Of a DNA stretch of 16,697 nucleotides, positions 1-8,427 are shown piece after piece. The stretch is from Thermoplasmata archaeon (GTDB lineage Archaea; Thermoplasmatota; Thermoplasmata; UBA10834). A program made the translations under genes and the position numbers. Within the stretch, counting starts at the first letter, position 1. Every line of letters begins with the position of its first letter. The DNA lies in assembly GCA_025457845.1 (NCBI GenBank), contig JALOTO010000013.1, positions 1 to 16,697 of the forward strand, read 5' to 3'. The notes beneath the pieces are model-generated. The model did no database searches. It saw only the letters and a program-made list of their open reading frames with translations, and was not told the origin of the DNA.

Positions 1-1
1 G

Positions 2-148
2 CTGGTGTTCAGCACATCCTCAGTAATCGCGTTCGTGTCTGTCGGGAAGCCTGAGGTTGCCATCTGCTACTCTGCGATCCTTCTGAGTGCAATTGGCTTT
101 TCGGTACTGTTGTTGCTGATCTATAGGAAGTATATGCATGAGCGATGA
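2..148 (+). CDS. C-terminal end of a membrane protein, partial at left edge
   Basis: An open frame enters from the left edge and ends at TGA 146-148, giving 48 residues. It is hydrophobic: a first stretch (LVFSTSSVIAFVSVG), a short break around KPE, then a second segment (AILLSAIGFSVLLLLIY) closed by a basic tail (RKYMHER). That is the look of a last transmembrane helix followed by a positively charged cytoplasmic end. The pattern is compatible with the C-terminus of an ABC-transporter permease, but the piece is too short to name a family. It is the only left-hand gene on the plus strand and faces the end of the chemotaxis operon. Confidence 0.5.
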   Translation: MVFSTSSVIAFVSVGKPEVAICYSAILLSAIGFSVLLLLIYRKYMHER

Positions 149-516
149 GTGAATTTGTAGGATCCCGAGATGATTTCCTCCTTCGGTGATGCAGGTAATC
201 ATCGGTCGCCTTCTCGCCCCTGTTGTCTCTTCGAGGGTGGAATCACAGTTCGTGCTATGCAGTGCCAGGTGAAGGACATAAGCCCCTTTCTGTTCCCGCC
301 TTGCGACGGTGATGGCATTCGACTATTGCACTCTACCCGCCGACGATGAGAATCGCGGCCCACCTTCTCTTGGAGAGGGGACTTTCCTCAGCCGGCACCC
401 CTTTCGGGACGCCTACCGTCGGCCATCCGCCTTCTCCTGGCGATACATGACTAGACATTGCATGTACAAAACCCTTTCTCCCGTCCCGACGGGTCAGGTC
501 GGCCCCTGCCAGGCGC
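149..516. other. Intergenic stretch without a recognisable gene
   Basis: This 368-bp stretch separates the plus-strand membrane-protein gene from the end of the minus-strand chemotaxis operon, so two transcripts converge on it. The open frames in it have low-complexity or arginine/proline-rich translations typical of GC-rich shadows. The only structure seen is a short hairpin near 480-493. No RNA gene or repeat was recognised. Confidence 0.5.
480..493 (-). terminator. Possible terminator hairpin after cheD
   Basis: On the minus strand, 24 bases past the cheD stop, CCCGT and ACGGG can pair across a four-base loop. Further downstream the same strand reads AGAAAGGGTTTTG, with a run of four T. 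The hairpin-plus-T arrangement could end the che operon. The stem is only five pairs and the T-run is short and displaced, so this is weak. Confidence 0.2.
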
Positions 517-996
517 TCAGATGACCTTGTCCTTGAGGAACGCGCCCTTGATGAGGATCTTGCCGGTGTCCATCGAGAAGGTCGCCGATCGGCCATGCCT
601 CCCGAGGACGTCCTCCGCCACGACCGGCACGCCGAGCTCGTGCAGGGCCTTCCTGGCCTCCTTGCAGTTCTCGGCGCCTATGTCGTTGGCCTTGACATCG
701 AGGTTCGGGAACATCTGGGCCCCTCCGACGAGCTTGGCCCTCATCCTGCCCCTGACCCCGCCCCTCGAGACCATCTCCGCGTGGAGCTTCTTGACCCCCG
801 TGTCCGCGTACTTGGTCTGCGAGTCCCCCCCGCTCGGGGGCGCGCGCGGCAGAAGGGCGTGCAACACCCCCCCGATCTTCAGCTGCGGGTCGTAGATGAA
901 GACCGCGACGCATGAGCCCAGCCCGAGGCAGCACAGCTCGTCAGGCGCCTTCGCGATGGCGAGCTGGGCTATCCCCACGAGCTTCGGGTCTATCAT
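517..996 (-). CDS. cheD: CheD, chemoreceptor glutamine deamidase
   Basis: CheD deamidates selected receptor glutamines to glutamates, creating methylation sites, and binds CheC to stimulate its phosphatase activity. The 159-aa product has the family length. The catalytic cysteine lies in LGLGSCVAVFIYDP (Cys29) and the histidine in GGVLHALLP (His46), matching the CheD Cys-His arrangement. The C-terminal part carries the expected GRHGRSATF block. The ATG at 996 overlaps the cheC stop as ATGA, so the two are translationally coupled, which fits their known physical partnership. It is the last gene of the che operon. CheD with CheC is the usual solution where CheZ is absent. Confidence 0.95.
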   Translation of the reverse strand: MIDPKLVGIAQLAIAKAPDELCCLGLGSCVAVFIYDPQLKIGGVLHALLPRAPPSGGDSQTKYADTGVKKLHAEMVSRGGVRGRMRAKLVGGAQMFPNLDVKANDIGAENCKEARKALHELGVPVVAEDVLGRHGRSATFSMDTGKILIKGAFLKDKVI

Positions 997-1604
997 CCCT
1001 TGTCTTCTCCCATGTTCTCCATTATGGTCTTGAGCATCTGCTGCTCGGGGAGCAGCAGGAAGTACCCCTCGAACTCCTTGTCGTAGGCCTTGAAGACCGT
1101 GTGGACCGCGATGACGGTGTCAACGGTGGCCCCCAGGTTGGCCAGTGGCAGGTCGAGGACGGCTCCCAGGAGGTCGACCGCCGAGTCGGGCGGCGACGGT
1201 ATGAGGTCGAGCTTGATCAGTTTGGAGACGGCCACGAGGTACCAGCAGAGGCAGATGTTGCCTATCTCGCTGAGCGCCGAGACCTGCAGTGGCGTGAGGT
1301 CGGAGAGGTCCGCGGGTTCCTTGGTGATCCTCTGGAGCATCATCTCCGCGGAGGCCCTCGGGACGACGACCAGCACGCTCGACCTCAGAACGCCGCAGAG
1401 CTGGGAGAATATTCCAGCGACTATCTGCTCCTCGCCCCCGAGCTCCTTGGGGACCTCGGACAGGGGTATCATCTTGCAGGACGTGACCTCGTTGACCAGC
1501 TCCATGTCCAGGAGTGATGCGAGGGCGGTGGCCGCGTTGCCCGAGCCGATGTTGGCGAACTCCCTTATGATGTCCAGCGCCCGCTTCGTGTCGATGTCTT
1601 CCAT
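993..1604 (-). CDS. cheC: CheC, CheY-P phosphatase
   Basis: CheC removes phosphate from CheY-P and resets the chemotaxis signal. The 203-aa protein has both pseudo-symmetric active-site helices of the CheC/CheX/FliY family with the D/S-x3-E-x2-N signature: Asp11-Glu15-Asn18 in DIIREFANIGSGNA, and Ser109-Glu113-Asn116 in SALSEIGN. Both sites look intact, so it should be a two-site CheC rather than a CheX. There is no CheC-independent CheY-binding peptide as in FliY. The ATG at 1604 starts 4 bp after the cheA stop, with AGGAG about 10 nt upstream inside the end of cheA. It overlaps cheD downstream. Confidence 0.95.
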   Translation of the reverse strand: MEDIDTKRALDIIREFANIGSGNAATALASLLDMELVNEVTSCKMIPLSEVPKELGGEEQIVAGIFSQLCGVLRSSVLVVVPRASAEMMLQRITKEPADLSDLTPLQVSALSEIGNICLCWYLVAVSKLIKLDLIPSPPDSAVDLLGAVLDLPLANLGATVDTVIAVHTVFKAYDKEFEGYFLLLPEQQMLKTIMENMGEDKG

Positions 1605-1608
1605 GAGG

Positions 1609-3534
1609 TCACTCTCCTAGGATCGTGTCGACGTCCAGTATCAGAGCGATGTTCCCGCTCCCGAGTATCGTTCCGCCCGAGATGCCCTTCGTCCTCCGGA
1701 GCCTCCTGTCGAGCCCTTTGACCACTATCTGCTGGTGCCCCAAGAGTTCGTCGACGGCGAGGGCCGCCCGCCTCTCCCTGCTCTGGACGACCATCGCGTT
1801 GACAGAGGGGTCGTCCGTCCTCCTCGGAATGGAGAAGAAGTCCCGCATGCGGATGAGCGGGAGGACCTCGCCCCTGAGCTGGACGACCTCCCTCGTGCGT
1901 ATCTGCCTGATGTCGGCGTGCTCGAAGCTGTGCGACTCCGCGACCACGCTCATCGGTATCGCGTACATCTGCTCCGCGACGGTGATGAGCATGGCATCTA
2001 TGATGGCGAGTGTGAATGGCAGCCATAGCGAGATCGTGGTCCCCGCGCCCTTGGTCGTGTTGATCATGACGGTTCCGCCGAGTTCCTCGACCCCCCTCTT
2101 CACGACGTCGAGGCCGACGCCCCTGCCTGAGATCTCCGTCACCTCGGCCTTGGTCGAGAATCCTGGCCTGAAGAGAAGTTCCATGAGCTCCCTTCCGAGG
2201 GCCGCGTCCGCCTGCTGCCTTGTCATGACGCCCCTCGACACGGCCGCCTTCCTGATGGTTTCGAAGTCGATTCCCTTGCCGTCGTCGGAGATCTCGATCA
2301 GGACATGGTCTTGCTGCTTGGACGCCGCGACCCTTATCATGCCCTTGGCACGCTTCCCGGCCTTGGCCCGCTCCTCAGTGGTCTCGAGGCCGTGGTCGAT
2401 GCAGTTGCGGATTATGTGCACCATCGGGTCCGCGATACGGTCGACGACGGTCCTGTCGAGTTCGATGTTGCCGCCTTCCACCAGGAATTCCACTTCCTTG
2501 CCCTGGCTCCTGGATAGGTCGCGCACCATGCGCGGGAACCTGCTCATGACGAGGTCGAGGGGGATCATCCTGATCCCGAGGACCTTGGACTGTATCTCGC
2601 TGGTGAGCTTGTCGATGAGGGACGAGATCTCCTGAAGCTCAATGTCGTCCTTGGTCGATGCCCGCTCCACGAGTCGGCTGCGGCTGATGACGAGCTCGCC
2701 CACGTCGTCGAGGAGCTCGTCTAGCTTGTCCATGCCGACCCTCACGGTCTGGACCGGGGCCGCCTCCTGCGTGGGCGCGGTTGCCGCGGCCTTCGAGATC
2801 CGCCTGAGCTGATCGGCGGGCGCTCCTTTCGGGCCGACACGCACCTCCTCGACGTCGGTCATAGCGACGATCCTGTCCAGAGACGAGTCCATCTGCTCGC
2901 CGGGCTCGAGGTCGACGACGAGTTCCTCGAAGACCTTCTCGTGCTCGATCTCCTCTTCGGATGGGTCCGTTGCACGGATGTGCGCGCTCTTCTCGAGCTC
3001 CTTGATGATGACCATCGCCCTCGCTGCGGGGAGGGCGCACTTCCTGTGGAATGCGACGTGTACCTGGATGACCTGCGGCCCGGCCTCCTTCGCCCCCTTC
3101 TGCTCGGCCTGCTTCCTATCCTTCGGGGAGGCCGCGGCCTTCTTCGCCTTCTCGGGGAGTTCGCGGAGGCGTTCCACCAGCCGCTCGGCCGGCTGGATGG
3201 GTTCGCCCTTCTCGACGGAACTCACCATCCCTTCGAGGGCGTCGAACCCCTCGAACATCGTCTCGGCGACCTCCCCCTCGGGCACGATCTTCCCGTCCCT
3301 GACGGCTGCCAGGACGTCCTCGAGCGCGTGGGAGAGCTCGGAGACGGCAGGCATGTTCATCATCCCCGCCATGCCCTTCATCGTATGGCATGCCCTGAAC
3401 ATCTGGTCGACGAGGTCCTTCTTCCCGGGGTCGGATTCGAGCTCGAGCATAGCCTCGTTGAGAGTCCTGAGGTACTCCCTGGACTCCGTGACGAAGAGCT
3501 TGGTGTACTTGCTGAGATCGAACTCCTTAGGCAT
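1609..3534 (-). CDS. cheA: CheA, chemotaxis histidine kinase
   Basis: CheA autophosphorylates in response to receptor state and passes phosphate to CheY and CheB. The 641-aa product has all five regions: P1 Hpt domain (about 1-120) with phospho-acceptor His50 in RACHTMKG; P2 response-regulator-binding domain (about 150-235) between charged linkers; P3 dimerisation helices (about 265-330); P4 ATPase with the N box HIIRNCIDHG (Asn377), DDGKGID at 417-423 and GRGVGLD at 470-476; and P5 CheW-like domain from about 505. The start was set at ATG 3534 (MPKEFDL), 4 bp after the cheB stop, because GGAGG lies about 10 nt before it. The longer frame to 3576 only reads back into cheB. Confidence 0.97.
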   Translation of the reverse strand: MPKEFDLSKYTKLFVTESREYLRTLNEAMLELESDPGKKDLVDQMFRACHTMKGMAGMMNMPAVSELSHALEDVLAAVRDGKIVPEGEVAETMFEGFDALEGMVSSVEKGEPIQPAERLVERLRELPEKAKKAAASPKDRKQAEQKGAKEAGPQVIQVHVAFHRKCALPAARAMVIIKELEKSAHIRATDPSEEEIEHEKVFEELVVDLEPGEQMDSSLDRIVAMTDVEEVRVGPKGAPADQLRRISKAAATAPTQEAAPVQTVRVGMDKLDELLDDVGELVISRSRLVERASTKDDIELQEISSLIDKLTSEIQSKVLGIRMIPLDLVMSRFPRMVRDLSRSQGKEVEFLVEGGNIELDRTVVDRIADPMVHIIRNCIDHGLETTEERAKAGKRAKGMIRVAASKQQDHVLIEISDDGKGIDFETIRKAAVSRGVMTRQQADAALGRELMELLFRPGFSTKAEVTEISGRGVGLDVVKRGVEELGGTVMINTTKGAGTTISLWLPFTLAIIDAMLITVAEQMYAIPMSVVAESHSFEHADIRQIRTREVVQLRGEVLPLIRMRDFFSIPRRTDDPSVNAMVVQSRERRAALAVDELLGHQQIVVKGLDRRLRRTKGISGGTILGSGNIALILDVDTILGE

Positions 3535-3538
3535 CGTC

Positions 3539-4597
3539 TCATCCCTCCATGAACGAGACGATCTCCAGGGGAACATCCTCTATCGGGAGCACCTTGTCCG
3601 CCGCCCCTCTGGAAACAACTGCCCTTGCCATGCCGAATATGACCGATGAAGCCTCGTCCTGGACCACGACCCTGCCTCCAGCGGCCTTGACGGCCTCGGA
3701 TCCGCAGGCGCCGTCCGAGCCCATGCCGGTGAGGACGATTGCCAGGAGGTTGCTGCCATAGCATTTGGAGGCACTTCGGAAGAGGACGTCTGCTGAGGGT
3801 CGGACGTAGTTCACCGGGTCGGTCTGCTCGAGTCTCATCGTGACAGCCCCGTTCCTTCCGCCCTCAAGCACGAGATGCCTCTCACCGGGAGCGAGGTACG
3901 CCGTCCCTGGCGAGGCCTCGGCTCCGTCCTCGGCGATGAGGACCTTTGGCCCTCTCGCCGCGGTCAGCCGTTTGGCGAAGGACTCGGCGAATCCCTCCGG
4001 GAGGTGTTGGACTATGAAGATCGGGACGTTGACGTTCCTCGGTAGGGCTGCGAACACCGATTCGAGCGTCTTCGGGCCACCCGTGGAGGCTGCGATCACT
4101 ATCGCCTTCTTCCAGGACGCCTTCGGGCCCTTGGGCGTCGCGAGGTGGAGCTTGTGGGGCGCGGCTGGCCTCGTCCTCGTCAGCGCGTCGACCTTCGCCT
4201 CGGCCGAGTTGCGCACTATCTCGACTATCTTGGAGCCGAACATGACGATGTCGACGGAGACCGGTCCGCCGGGCTTCGATATGAAGTCGACCGCACCCAG
4301 GTTGAGCGCTTGGAGGGGTAGCTGCGGGTCGACTCTGTCCATCGCGCTGAGCATCACGACCCTGGTCGGGCTCTCGCGCATTATGCGCTGGAGGGTGGCG
4401 AGCCCGTCCATCTTTGGCATCTGTATGTCGAGGACGACGACGTCGGGGGCTAGGCGCTTCACCTTCTCGATGGCGTCGATGCCGTCCTTGGCGGTGGCGA
4501 CGACATGGAGGCCCGGGTCTGCCTCGAGCATGTCCTTGAGAACGACGCGCATGTATGCGCTGTCATCCACCACCAGCACGCTGCGACGGTCCGACAT
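3539..4597 (-). CDS. cheB: CheB, protein-glutamate methylesterase/response regulator
   Basis: CheB removes methyl groups from receptor glutamates after phosphorylation by CheA, so it is the negative-feedback arm of adaptation against CheR. The 352-aa protein has an N-terminal receiver domain (acidic pair Asp11-Asp12, phospho-site Asp57 in VVLDIQMPKMDG, Lys108 in FISKPGG) and a C-terminal esterase domain with Ser171 in AASTGGPK, His198 in IVQHLPEGF and Asp295 in TGMGSDG. This is the complete catalytic triad at typical spacing. The ATG at 4597 lies 9 bp after the cheY stop. GGAG directly abuts the ATG, which is too close for an ideal ribosome site, so coupling to cheY translation is likely. Confidence 0.97.
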   Translation of the reverse strand: MSDRRSVLVVDDSAYMRVVLKDMLEADPGLHVVATAKDGIDAIEKVKRLAPDVVVLDIQMPKMDGLATLQRIMRESPTRVVMLSAMDRVDPQLPLQALNLGAVDFISKPGGPVSVDIVMFGSKIVEIVRNSAEAKVDALTRTRPAAPHKLHLATPKGPKASWKKAIVIAASTGGPKTLESVFAALPRNVNVPIFIVQHLPEGFAESFAKRLTAARGPKVLIAEDGAEASPGTAYLAPGERHLVLEGGRNGAVTMRLEQTDPVNYVRPSADVLFRSASKCYGSNLLAIVLTGMGSDGACGSEAVKAAGGRVVVQDEASSVIFGMARAVVSRGAADKVLPIEDVPLEIVSFMEG

Positions 4598-4606
4598 CTC
4601 CTTCGC

Positions 4607-4972
4607 CTAGTTCCTGGTCTGGAGGACCGCGTTCACGGATTCGAGCACGTCGTCTGCAGTGAAAGGCTTCATTATGAAGTCCATCGCGCCAGCCTCGAGC
4701 GCGCGCATGACGGTCTTCTGGTGTCCGAGCGCGGAGATCATTATGATCCGGACCTTCGGGTCCGCGTCCTTGAGCGCCTTGACGGTCTCGATGCCGTCGG
4801 TCTCGGGCATCACGATGTCCATGGTCACTATGTCGGCCCCTTCCTTCTTGAAAAGCCTCAGGGCCTCGTCGGCGTTCCTTGCCTCCAGCACCTTGTGCCC
4901 GCCGCTCTCGAGTATGTTCTTGAGCACCCTTCTCATGAAATCGGAGTCGTCCACCACAAGCACCTTAGCCAT
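4607..4972 (-). CDS. cheY: CheY, chemotaxis response regulator
   Basis: This is a single-domain receiver of 121 aa that carries the signal from CheA to the motor or another output. It has the acidic pair Asp8-Asp9 (VVDDSDFMRR), phospho-acceptor Asp52 in VTMDIVMPETDG, switch Ser80 in IIMISALG and Lys102 in IMKPF. No output domain is attached. The start overlaps the end of cheW by 8 bp. In archaea CheY usually reaches the archaellum through CheF; neither CheF nor archaellum genes are in this window. A stand-alone receiver for another pathway is possible but the operon context argues for chemotaxis. Confidence 0.95.
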   Translation of the reverse strand: MAKVLVVDDSDFMRRVLKNILESGGHKVLEARNADEALRLFKKEGADIVTMDIVMPETDGIETVKALKDADPKVRIIMISALGHQKTVMRALEAGAMDFIMKPFTADDVLESVNAVLQTRN

Positions 4973-5444
4973 GTCTCTTCCCTCCAGAGTCCTGGTCGTC
5001 TGTCGACAGTTCGAGTATCTTCACGGGATCGATTATCGTCACTAGTCTGTCCCCCTGCTTCGCTATGGCCAGGACGTACTCGGACTCGACGCCCTCCGCC
5101 ACTATCGAAGGCGGAGGTTCTATGGCCTCGCGAGGGATCCTGGCGACCTCGGTCACCTCGTCGACGAGGAAACCTACCGCCGCGTCCGGCGCCTCGACGA
5201 CTATGATCTTGGTCGAGTCCCCGGGGGGCGCAGCCTCCAGCCCGAGCCTCTTCCTGAGGTCCACGATGGTGACGAGCTTGCCCCTGAGGTTCATCACACC
5301 TTCGATGTAAGAGGGGGTCCTGTGGACCTTCGCTATCTGCTGCAGCTCGTGGATCTCCTTGACGTTCGATATGTCGAACGCGTACTCCTCGTTGCCCAGC
5401 CTGAAGAGCACGTATTGGGCTGCAACCTGGAGACCTTCGGGCAT
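4965..5444 (-). CDS. cheW: CheW, receptor-kinase coupling protein
   Basis: CheW bridges chemoreceptors and CheA in the signalling array. The 159-aa product is one CheW/SH3-like domain: QYVLFRLGNEEYAFDI at the N-terminus, the conserved GVMNLRGKLVTIVDLRKRLG block near 50-70, and GFLVDEV with the hydrophobic C-terminal strands. A GTG lies at 5450 and a TTG at 5447, but ATG 5444 is preferred because GAGGT (5455-5451) sits 6 nt before it. That ribosome site overlaps the receptor stop codon, so translation is coupled to the receptor gene. The 3' end overlaps cheY by 8 bp. Confidence 0.95.
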   Translation of the reverse strand: MPEGLQVAAQYVLFRLGNEEYAFDISNVKEIHELQQIAKVHRTPSYIEGVMNLRGKLVTIVDLRKRLGLEAAPPGDSTKIIVVEAPDAAVGFLVDEVTEVARIPREAIEPPPSIVAEGVESEYVLAIAKQGDRLVTIIDPVKILELSTDDQDSGGKRHG

Positions 5445-5453
5445 CAACACACC

Positions 5454-7400
5454 TCAGTCCTTCTCTGGTTCGTCTTCAGGTCCGGGCTTGACAGGGACGG
5501 CCATCCCACCCGTCTCGATGTGCTTGACTATCTCGTTGAGCTTGCTGGCGAGATTGGCGAGGTCCTGGGCGGATGCGGTGAGCTCCTGCATGCCCGCAGC
5601 GAGCTCCTGGGACGATGCGGAGACCTCCTCTGCTGAAGCAGATGTCTGATTGGCAACGCTCGCGACATCGTCGAGGTTCTTCGCCAGGCTCTCCGTCAGG
5701 GCCTTCTGCTCCTGCGTCGAGGCGCTTATCTCCTCGACCATGGCCGCCGTCTCCTGGACCGTCGCGGCTATGTCCTCGAGCGATTTCAGCGATTCCGACA
5801 CGGTCTTCGAGCTCTCAGAGACGTCGCTCCTGGTCTTGTCCATCTTCTGAGAACTCTCTACTATGTCCCTCTCGACGGACTGCAGCAGCTGCTGTATCTG
5901 GTTCGCCGCCTTCCTGGAGCCCTCGGCCAGCTTCCTGACCTCGTCTGCGACGACCGCGAAGCCGCGTCCGTGCTCCCCCGCTCTGGCCGCTTCGATGGCG
6001 GCGTTGAGGGAGAGCAGGTTCGTCTGCTGGGCGATGTTGGTTATGATGTTGACGATCTGGGATATCTCCTGCGACTTCTTAGCGAGGTGGCTCATGGATT
6101 CCGCCGACTGGTCGACGCTCTTCATCAGCTCCTTCATCCTCTCCAGGGCGTCCTGGGCCGACCTGCTGCCCTTCTGGGCGACCTCGCTCGCGTTCTCGGA
6201 GGCCCTTGCGGCGTTCTGCGAGCTCTGGACGACATCGTAGATGGACTTGGTCTGCTCGCCGAGCATCTTTACCATCTCCTCGACCCTGCTCGCCTGCGAC
6301 TGGGCACCCTTCGAGGTCTGCGACATGGAGTTCGACACCTGCTGTGTCCCTTCGGTCATGTGCCTCGCGGTATCCGCCAAGCCGATGGAGGACTCCCCTA
6401 GCCTGTCGGATGCCTCCTTGATCTCCTTCGTCAACCTCGCGAGGTTGTCCCTCATCTGCTTGAAGCTGTCGACGAGGGTCGCTATGTCCCCCTTCGCCTC
6501 GATATCGATCTCCGTCGCCAGGTTCCCCGCAGCTATCTGCTGTGCGCTCTCCGTCAGCCTCGTGAGGGGTCCAGAAGTGTTGTCTATCAGCATGTTCATC
6601 GACTTGACGAGATCTCCTATCTCGTCGTCGGCGGTCTTGATCTGCAGGCGGGTCATGTAGTTCCCGTCGGAGATCATCTTCGCGGCATCGGAGACCCTCA
6701 CGACGGGGCTCGTTATGACGCCTGTGAAGTAGTATGCGATGATTGTCACGATGATGGCGACTAGAGTGCCGCTGACTATTGTCCAGAGTGTGCTTGTCCT
6801 GATGGTCTCGGTAACGATCGTCTCCATCAGGGTGGCTGCCTCGACGCGTATGTCGATGAGGTTCCCCATCTCCTGGGCGACGACCTCCATGTGGACAGAT
6901 GCATTGTACATCGATGAAACCGCAGCGGGGTAGCTATCGGCGATGATGTCGGTGGCGTTCTCCACATCGGCCCAGTAGAGTTCCCATGAGATCTTGAGGG
7001 CGCTCAGGGAGGATTGTTCGGAGGTGATGAGGTCGTTCCTGTCCTCCGCATCGATGATGGCGGCTATGTTCGGGAGGTTCTCATAGGAGTACTCGTTGTC
7101 ATAGCGTACCAGGAAGTCGGCGAACTCGCTCTGGTAGTCCAGCATGTCGCTGATATACTCGCTGGCACCGGTCTCGCCGTAGTTGAGGATGTAGTTCGTG
7201 AAGGAGTTGTCCACATTATCGACTGAGTCGAGCCCCTCGGCTATCTCCGACACGACGACGAGGTTCTCCTGGTACAGGATGTCGACGTCATTCTTGATGT
7301 CGTTGAGTCCCTGGATCGAGAGGACGCTGACAACCATCAGCGGTCCGAGGGACAGGACCAATATCGTCGCCACCAGCTTCCTTGTGAGTGATAGTCTCAC
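5454..7400 (-). CDS. Methyl-accepting chemotaxis receptor with double HAMP
   Basis: This is a transmembrane chemoreceptor of 648 aa with the chosen start. Visible in order: a short basic N-terminus and TM1 (about 9-30); an extracellular domain (about 31-203), probably helical and four-helix-bundle-like, of unknown ligand; TM2 (about 205-228); HAMP (about 229-281) and a second HAMP-like segment (about 275-326); a long methylation/signalling coiled coil; and the hairpin tip with [16 protein letters not shown] (465-480) and [13 protein letters not shown]. The C-terminus lacks an obvious CheR/CheB docking pentapeptide. The frame is open back to a GTG at 7574, but GTG 7400 (RLSLTRKL, then TM1) fits receptor N-termini, has GGTGG 4 nt upstream, and leaves room for a promoter before cheR. 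It heads the che operon. Confidence 0.93.
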   Translation of the reverse strand: MRLSLTRKLVATILVLSLGPLMVVSVLSIQGLNDIKNDVDILYQENLVVVSEIAEGLDSVDNVDNSFTNYILNYGETGASEYISDMLDYQSEFADFLVRYDNEYSYENLPNIAAIIDAEDRNDLITSEQSSLSALKISWELYWADVENATDIIADSYPAAVSSMYNASVHMEVVAQEMGNLIDIRVEAATLMETIVTETIRTSTLWTIVSGTLVAIIVTIIAYYFTGVITSPVVRVSDAAKMISDGNYMTRLQIKTADDEIGDLVKSMNMLIDNTSGPLTRLTESAQQIAAGNLATEIDIEAKGDIATLVDSFKQMRDNLARLTKEIKEASDRLGESSIGLADTARHMTEGTQQVSNSMSQTSKGAQSQASRVEEMVKMLGEQTKSIYDVVQSSQNAARASENASEVAQKGSRSAQDALERMKELMKSVDQSAESMSHLAKKSQEISQIVNIITNIAQQTNLLSLNAAIEAARAGEHGRGFAVVADEVRKLAEGSRKAANQIQQLLQSVERDIVESSQKMDKTRSDVSESSKTVSESLKSLEDIAATVQETAAMVEEISASTQEQKALTESLAKNLDDVASVANQTSASAEEVSASSQELAAGMQELTASAQDLANLASKLNEIVKHIETGGMAVPVKPGPEDEPEKD

Positions 7401-7496
7401 TGTACCACCATAGAAACGCGCGAGCAGGGCCTCGGCCTCCGAGGGGGGGAAGTATGGCACCCGCTGTCGCGCATCATTATCAAAATCGACAAAGTG

Positions 7497-7506
7497 TCTA
7501 TAAGAA
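7497..7506 (-). promoter_or_regulatory. Candidate TATA box of the che operon
   Basis: The AT-rich island in the 195-bp divergent gap contains CTTATAGA on the minus strand. The element is nearly palindromic, so it could be read in either direction. With usual archaeal spacing, transcription toward the receptor would begin near 7475, giving a leader of about 75 nt. Another AT-rich stretch (7470-7488) is an alternative. No transcript evidence is available. Confidence 0.3.
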
Positions 7507-7560
7507 TGTGTCGTCCAGAAACTCACTTCTGATGATACGAGCCAGTATCGGGGTGCGAAC

Positions 7561-7570
7561 ACATATCTAT
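7561..7570 (+). promoter_or_regulatory. Candidate TATA box of cheR
   Basis: ACATATCTAT is centred about 30 nt ahead of the cheR ATG. A typical distance of about 26 nt to the transcription start would place the RNA 5' end near 7592, only a few bases before the ATG at 7596. This implies a nearly leaderless message, and no ribosome-binding site is seen in front of cheR. Confidence 0.4.
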
Positions 7571-7595
7571 CCACCAGCCGCTACTCGATGACGAT

Positions 7596-8423
7596 ATGGA
7601 CCAGTCCGAGGAGCAGTTTTTCGAGCTGGTGGCCAGGCACCTGGCTCGGAGCAGAGGCATCGACCTCATGGGCTACTCCCCCTCGTTCGTGATGAGGGCG
7701 GTGAAGAAACGCATGGGCCGGACGAAGTCCAGGGAGTACCTCGCCTATCTGGCCCTCCTCAGGAGGAGCGACGAGGAGACGGACGCATTCGTCGGCTCCC
7801 TGTCCATCAACGTCACGGACTTCTTCAGGGACAAGGGGGCGTTCGAGACCTTCTCTTCGAAGGTGGTCAGACCGCTGCTGCTGGAGAAGAACACCCCCGT
7901 GGGTGGTATACTCCGCATCTGGAGCGCAGGGTGCGCGACCGGCCAGGAGACCTACACACTATCGATGTGCGTGGAGGAGGAACTGAGCAAGCTGGAAGGC
8001 GAGCTGAAGACCGTCATCTCGGTCTTGGGCACGGACCTGTCCGAGTCAGCCGTCGCCTATGCCCGCGACGGCATATACAAGCATGAGGAGCTCAAAGGCC
8101 TCTCCGACCGCCGCATCAGGCAGCATTTCACGAAGGTGGACGGCGGGTACCAAGTGAACGAGGCTGTTAGGAGGCGGGTGAGGTTCAACACGGGAAACCT
8201 TCTGGCCAACCCTGTCGGCACCCATTTCGACGCCGTCGTATGCAGGAACGTCCTCATCTACTTCTCACGGCCGTTCCACGACACGGTCCTGATGAACCTG
8301 CATGGCTCGCTGAGGCTGGGCGGATACCTGATGATAGGCAAGACCGAGACCCTCATGGGGCTGAAGCGGAACCTCTTCGAGACCGTGGACTCGGACTGCA
8401 GGATATACCGGAAGACCGCCTGA
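7596..8423 (+). CDS. cheR: CheR, chemoreceptor glutamate methyltransferase
   Basis: CheR uses S-adenosylmethionine to methylate receptor glutamates, opposing CheB. The 275-aa protein has an N-terminal helical domain followed by NVTDFFRD (72-79, family NVTEFFR), the SAM site IWSAGCATGQETYT (108-121), the acidic end of strand two in GTDLSESAVAYAR, and CRNVLIYF (216-223) before the C-terminal strands with GGYLMIGKTE. Length is normal. The SAM motif differs from the common GEEPYS by Gln and Thr substitutions (GQETYT), but the rest is intact. It is transcribed away from the receptor operon and ends 4 bp before a convergent gene, so it is regulated separately from its seven partners. Confidence 0.95.
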   Translation: MDQSEEQFFELVARHLARSRGIDLMGYSPSFVMRAVKKRMGRTKSREYLAYLALLRRSDEETDAFVGSLSINVTDFFRDKGAFETFSSKVVRPLLLEKNTPVGGILRIWSAGCATGQETYTLSMCVEEELSKLEGELKTVISVLGTDLSESAVAYARDGIYKHEELKGLSDRRIRQHFTKVDGGYQVNEAVRRRVRFNTGNLLANPVGTHFDAVVCRNVLIYFSRPFHDTVLMNLHGSLRLGGYLMIGKTETLMGLKRNLFETVDSDCRIYRKTA

Positions 8424-8427
8424 GGGG

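Noticed and set aside
1625..2635. Plus-strand 336-aa open frame opposite cheA
   Set aside because: Ser/Leu/Met-rich antisense translation; the complementary frame holds the complete CheA.
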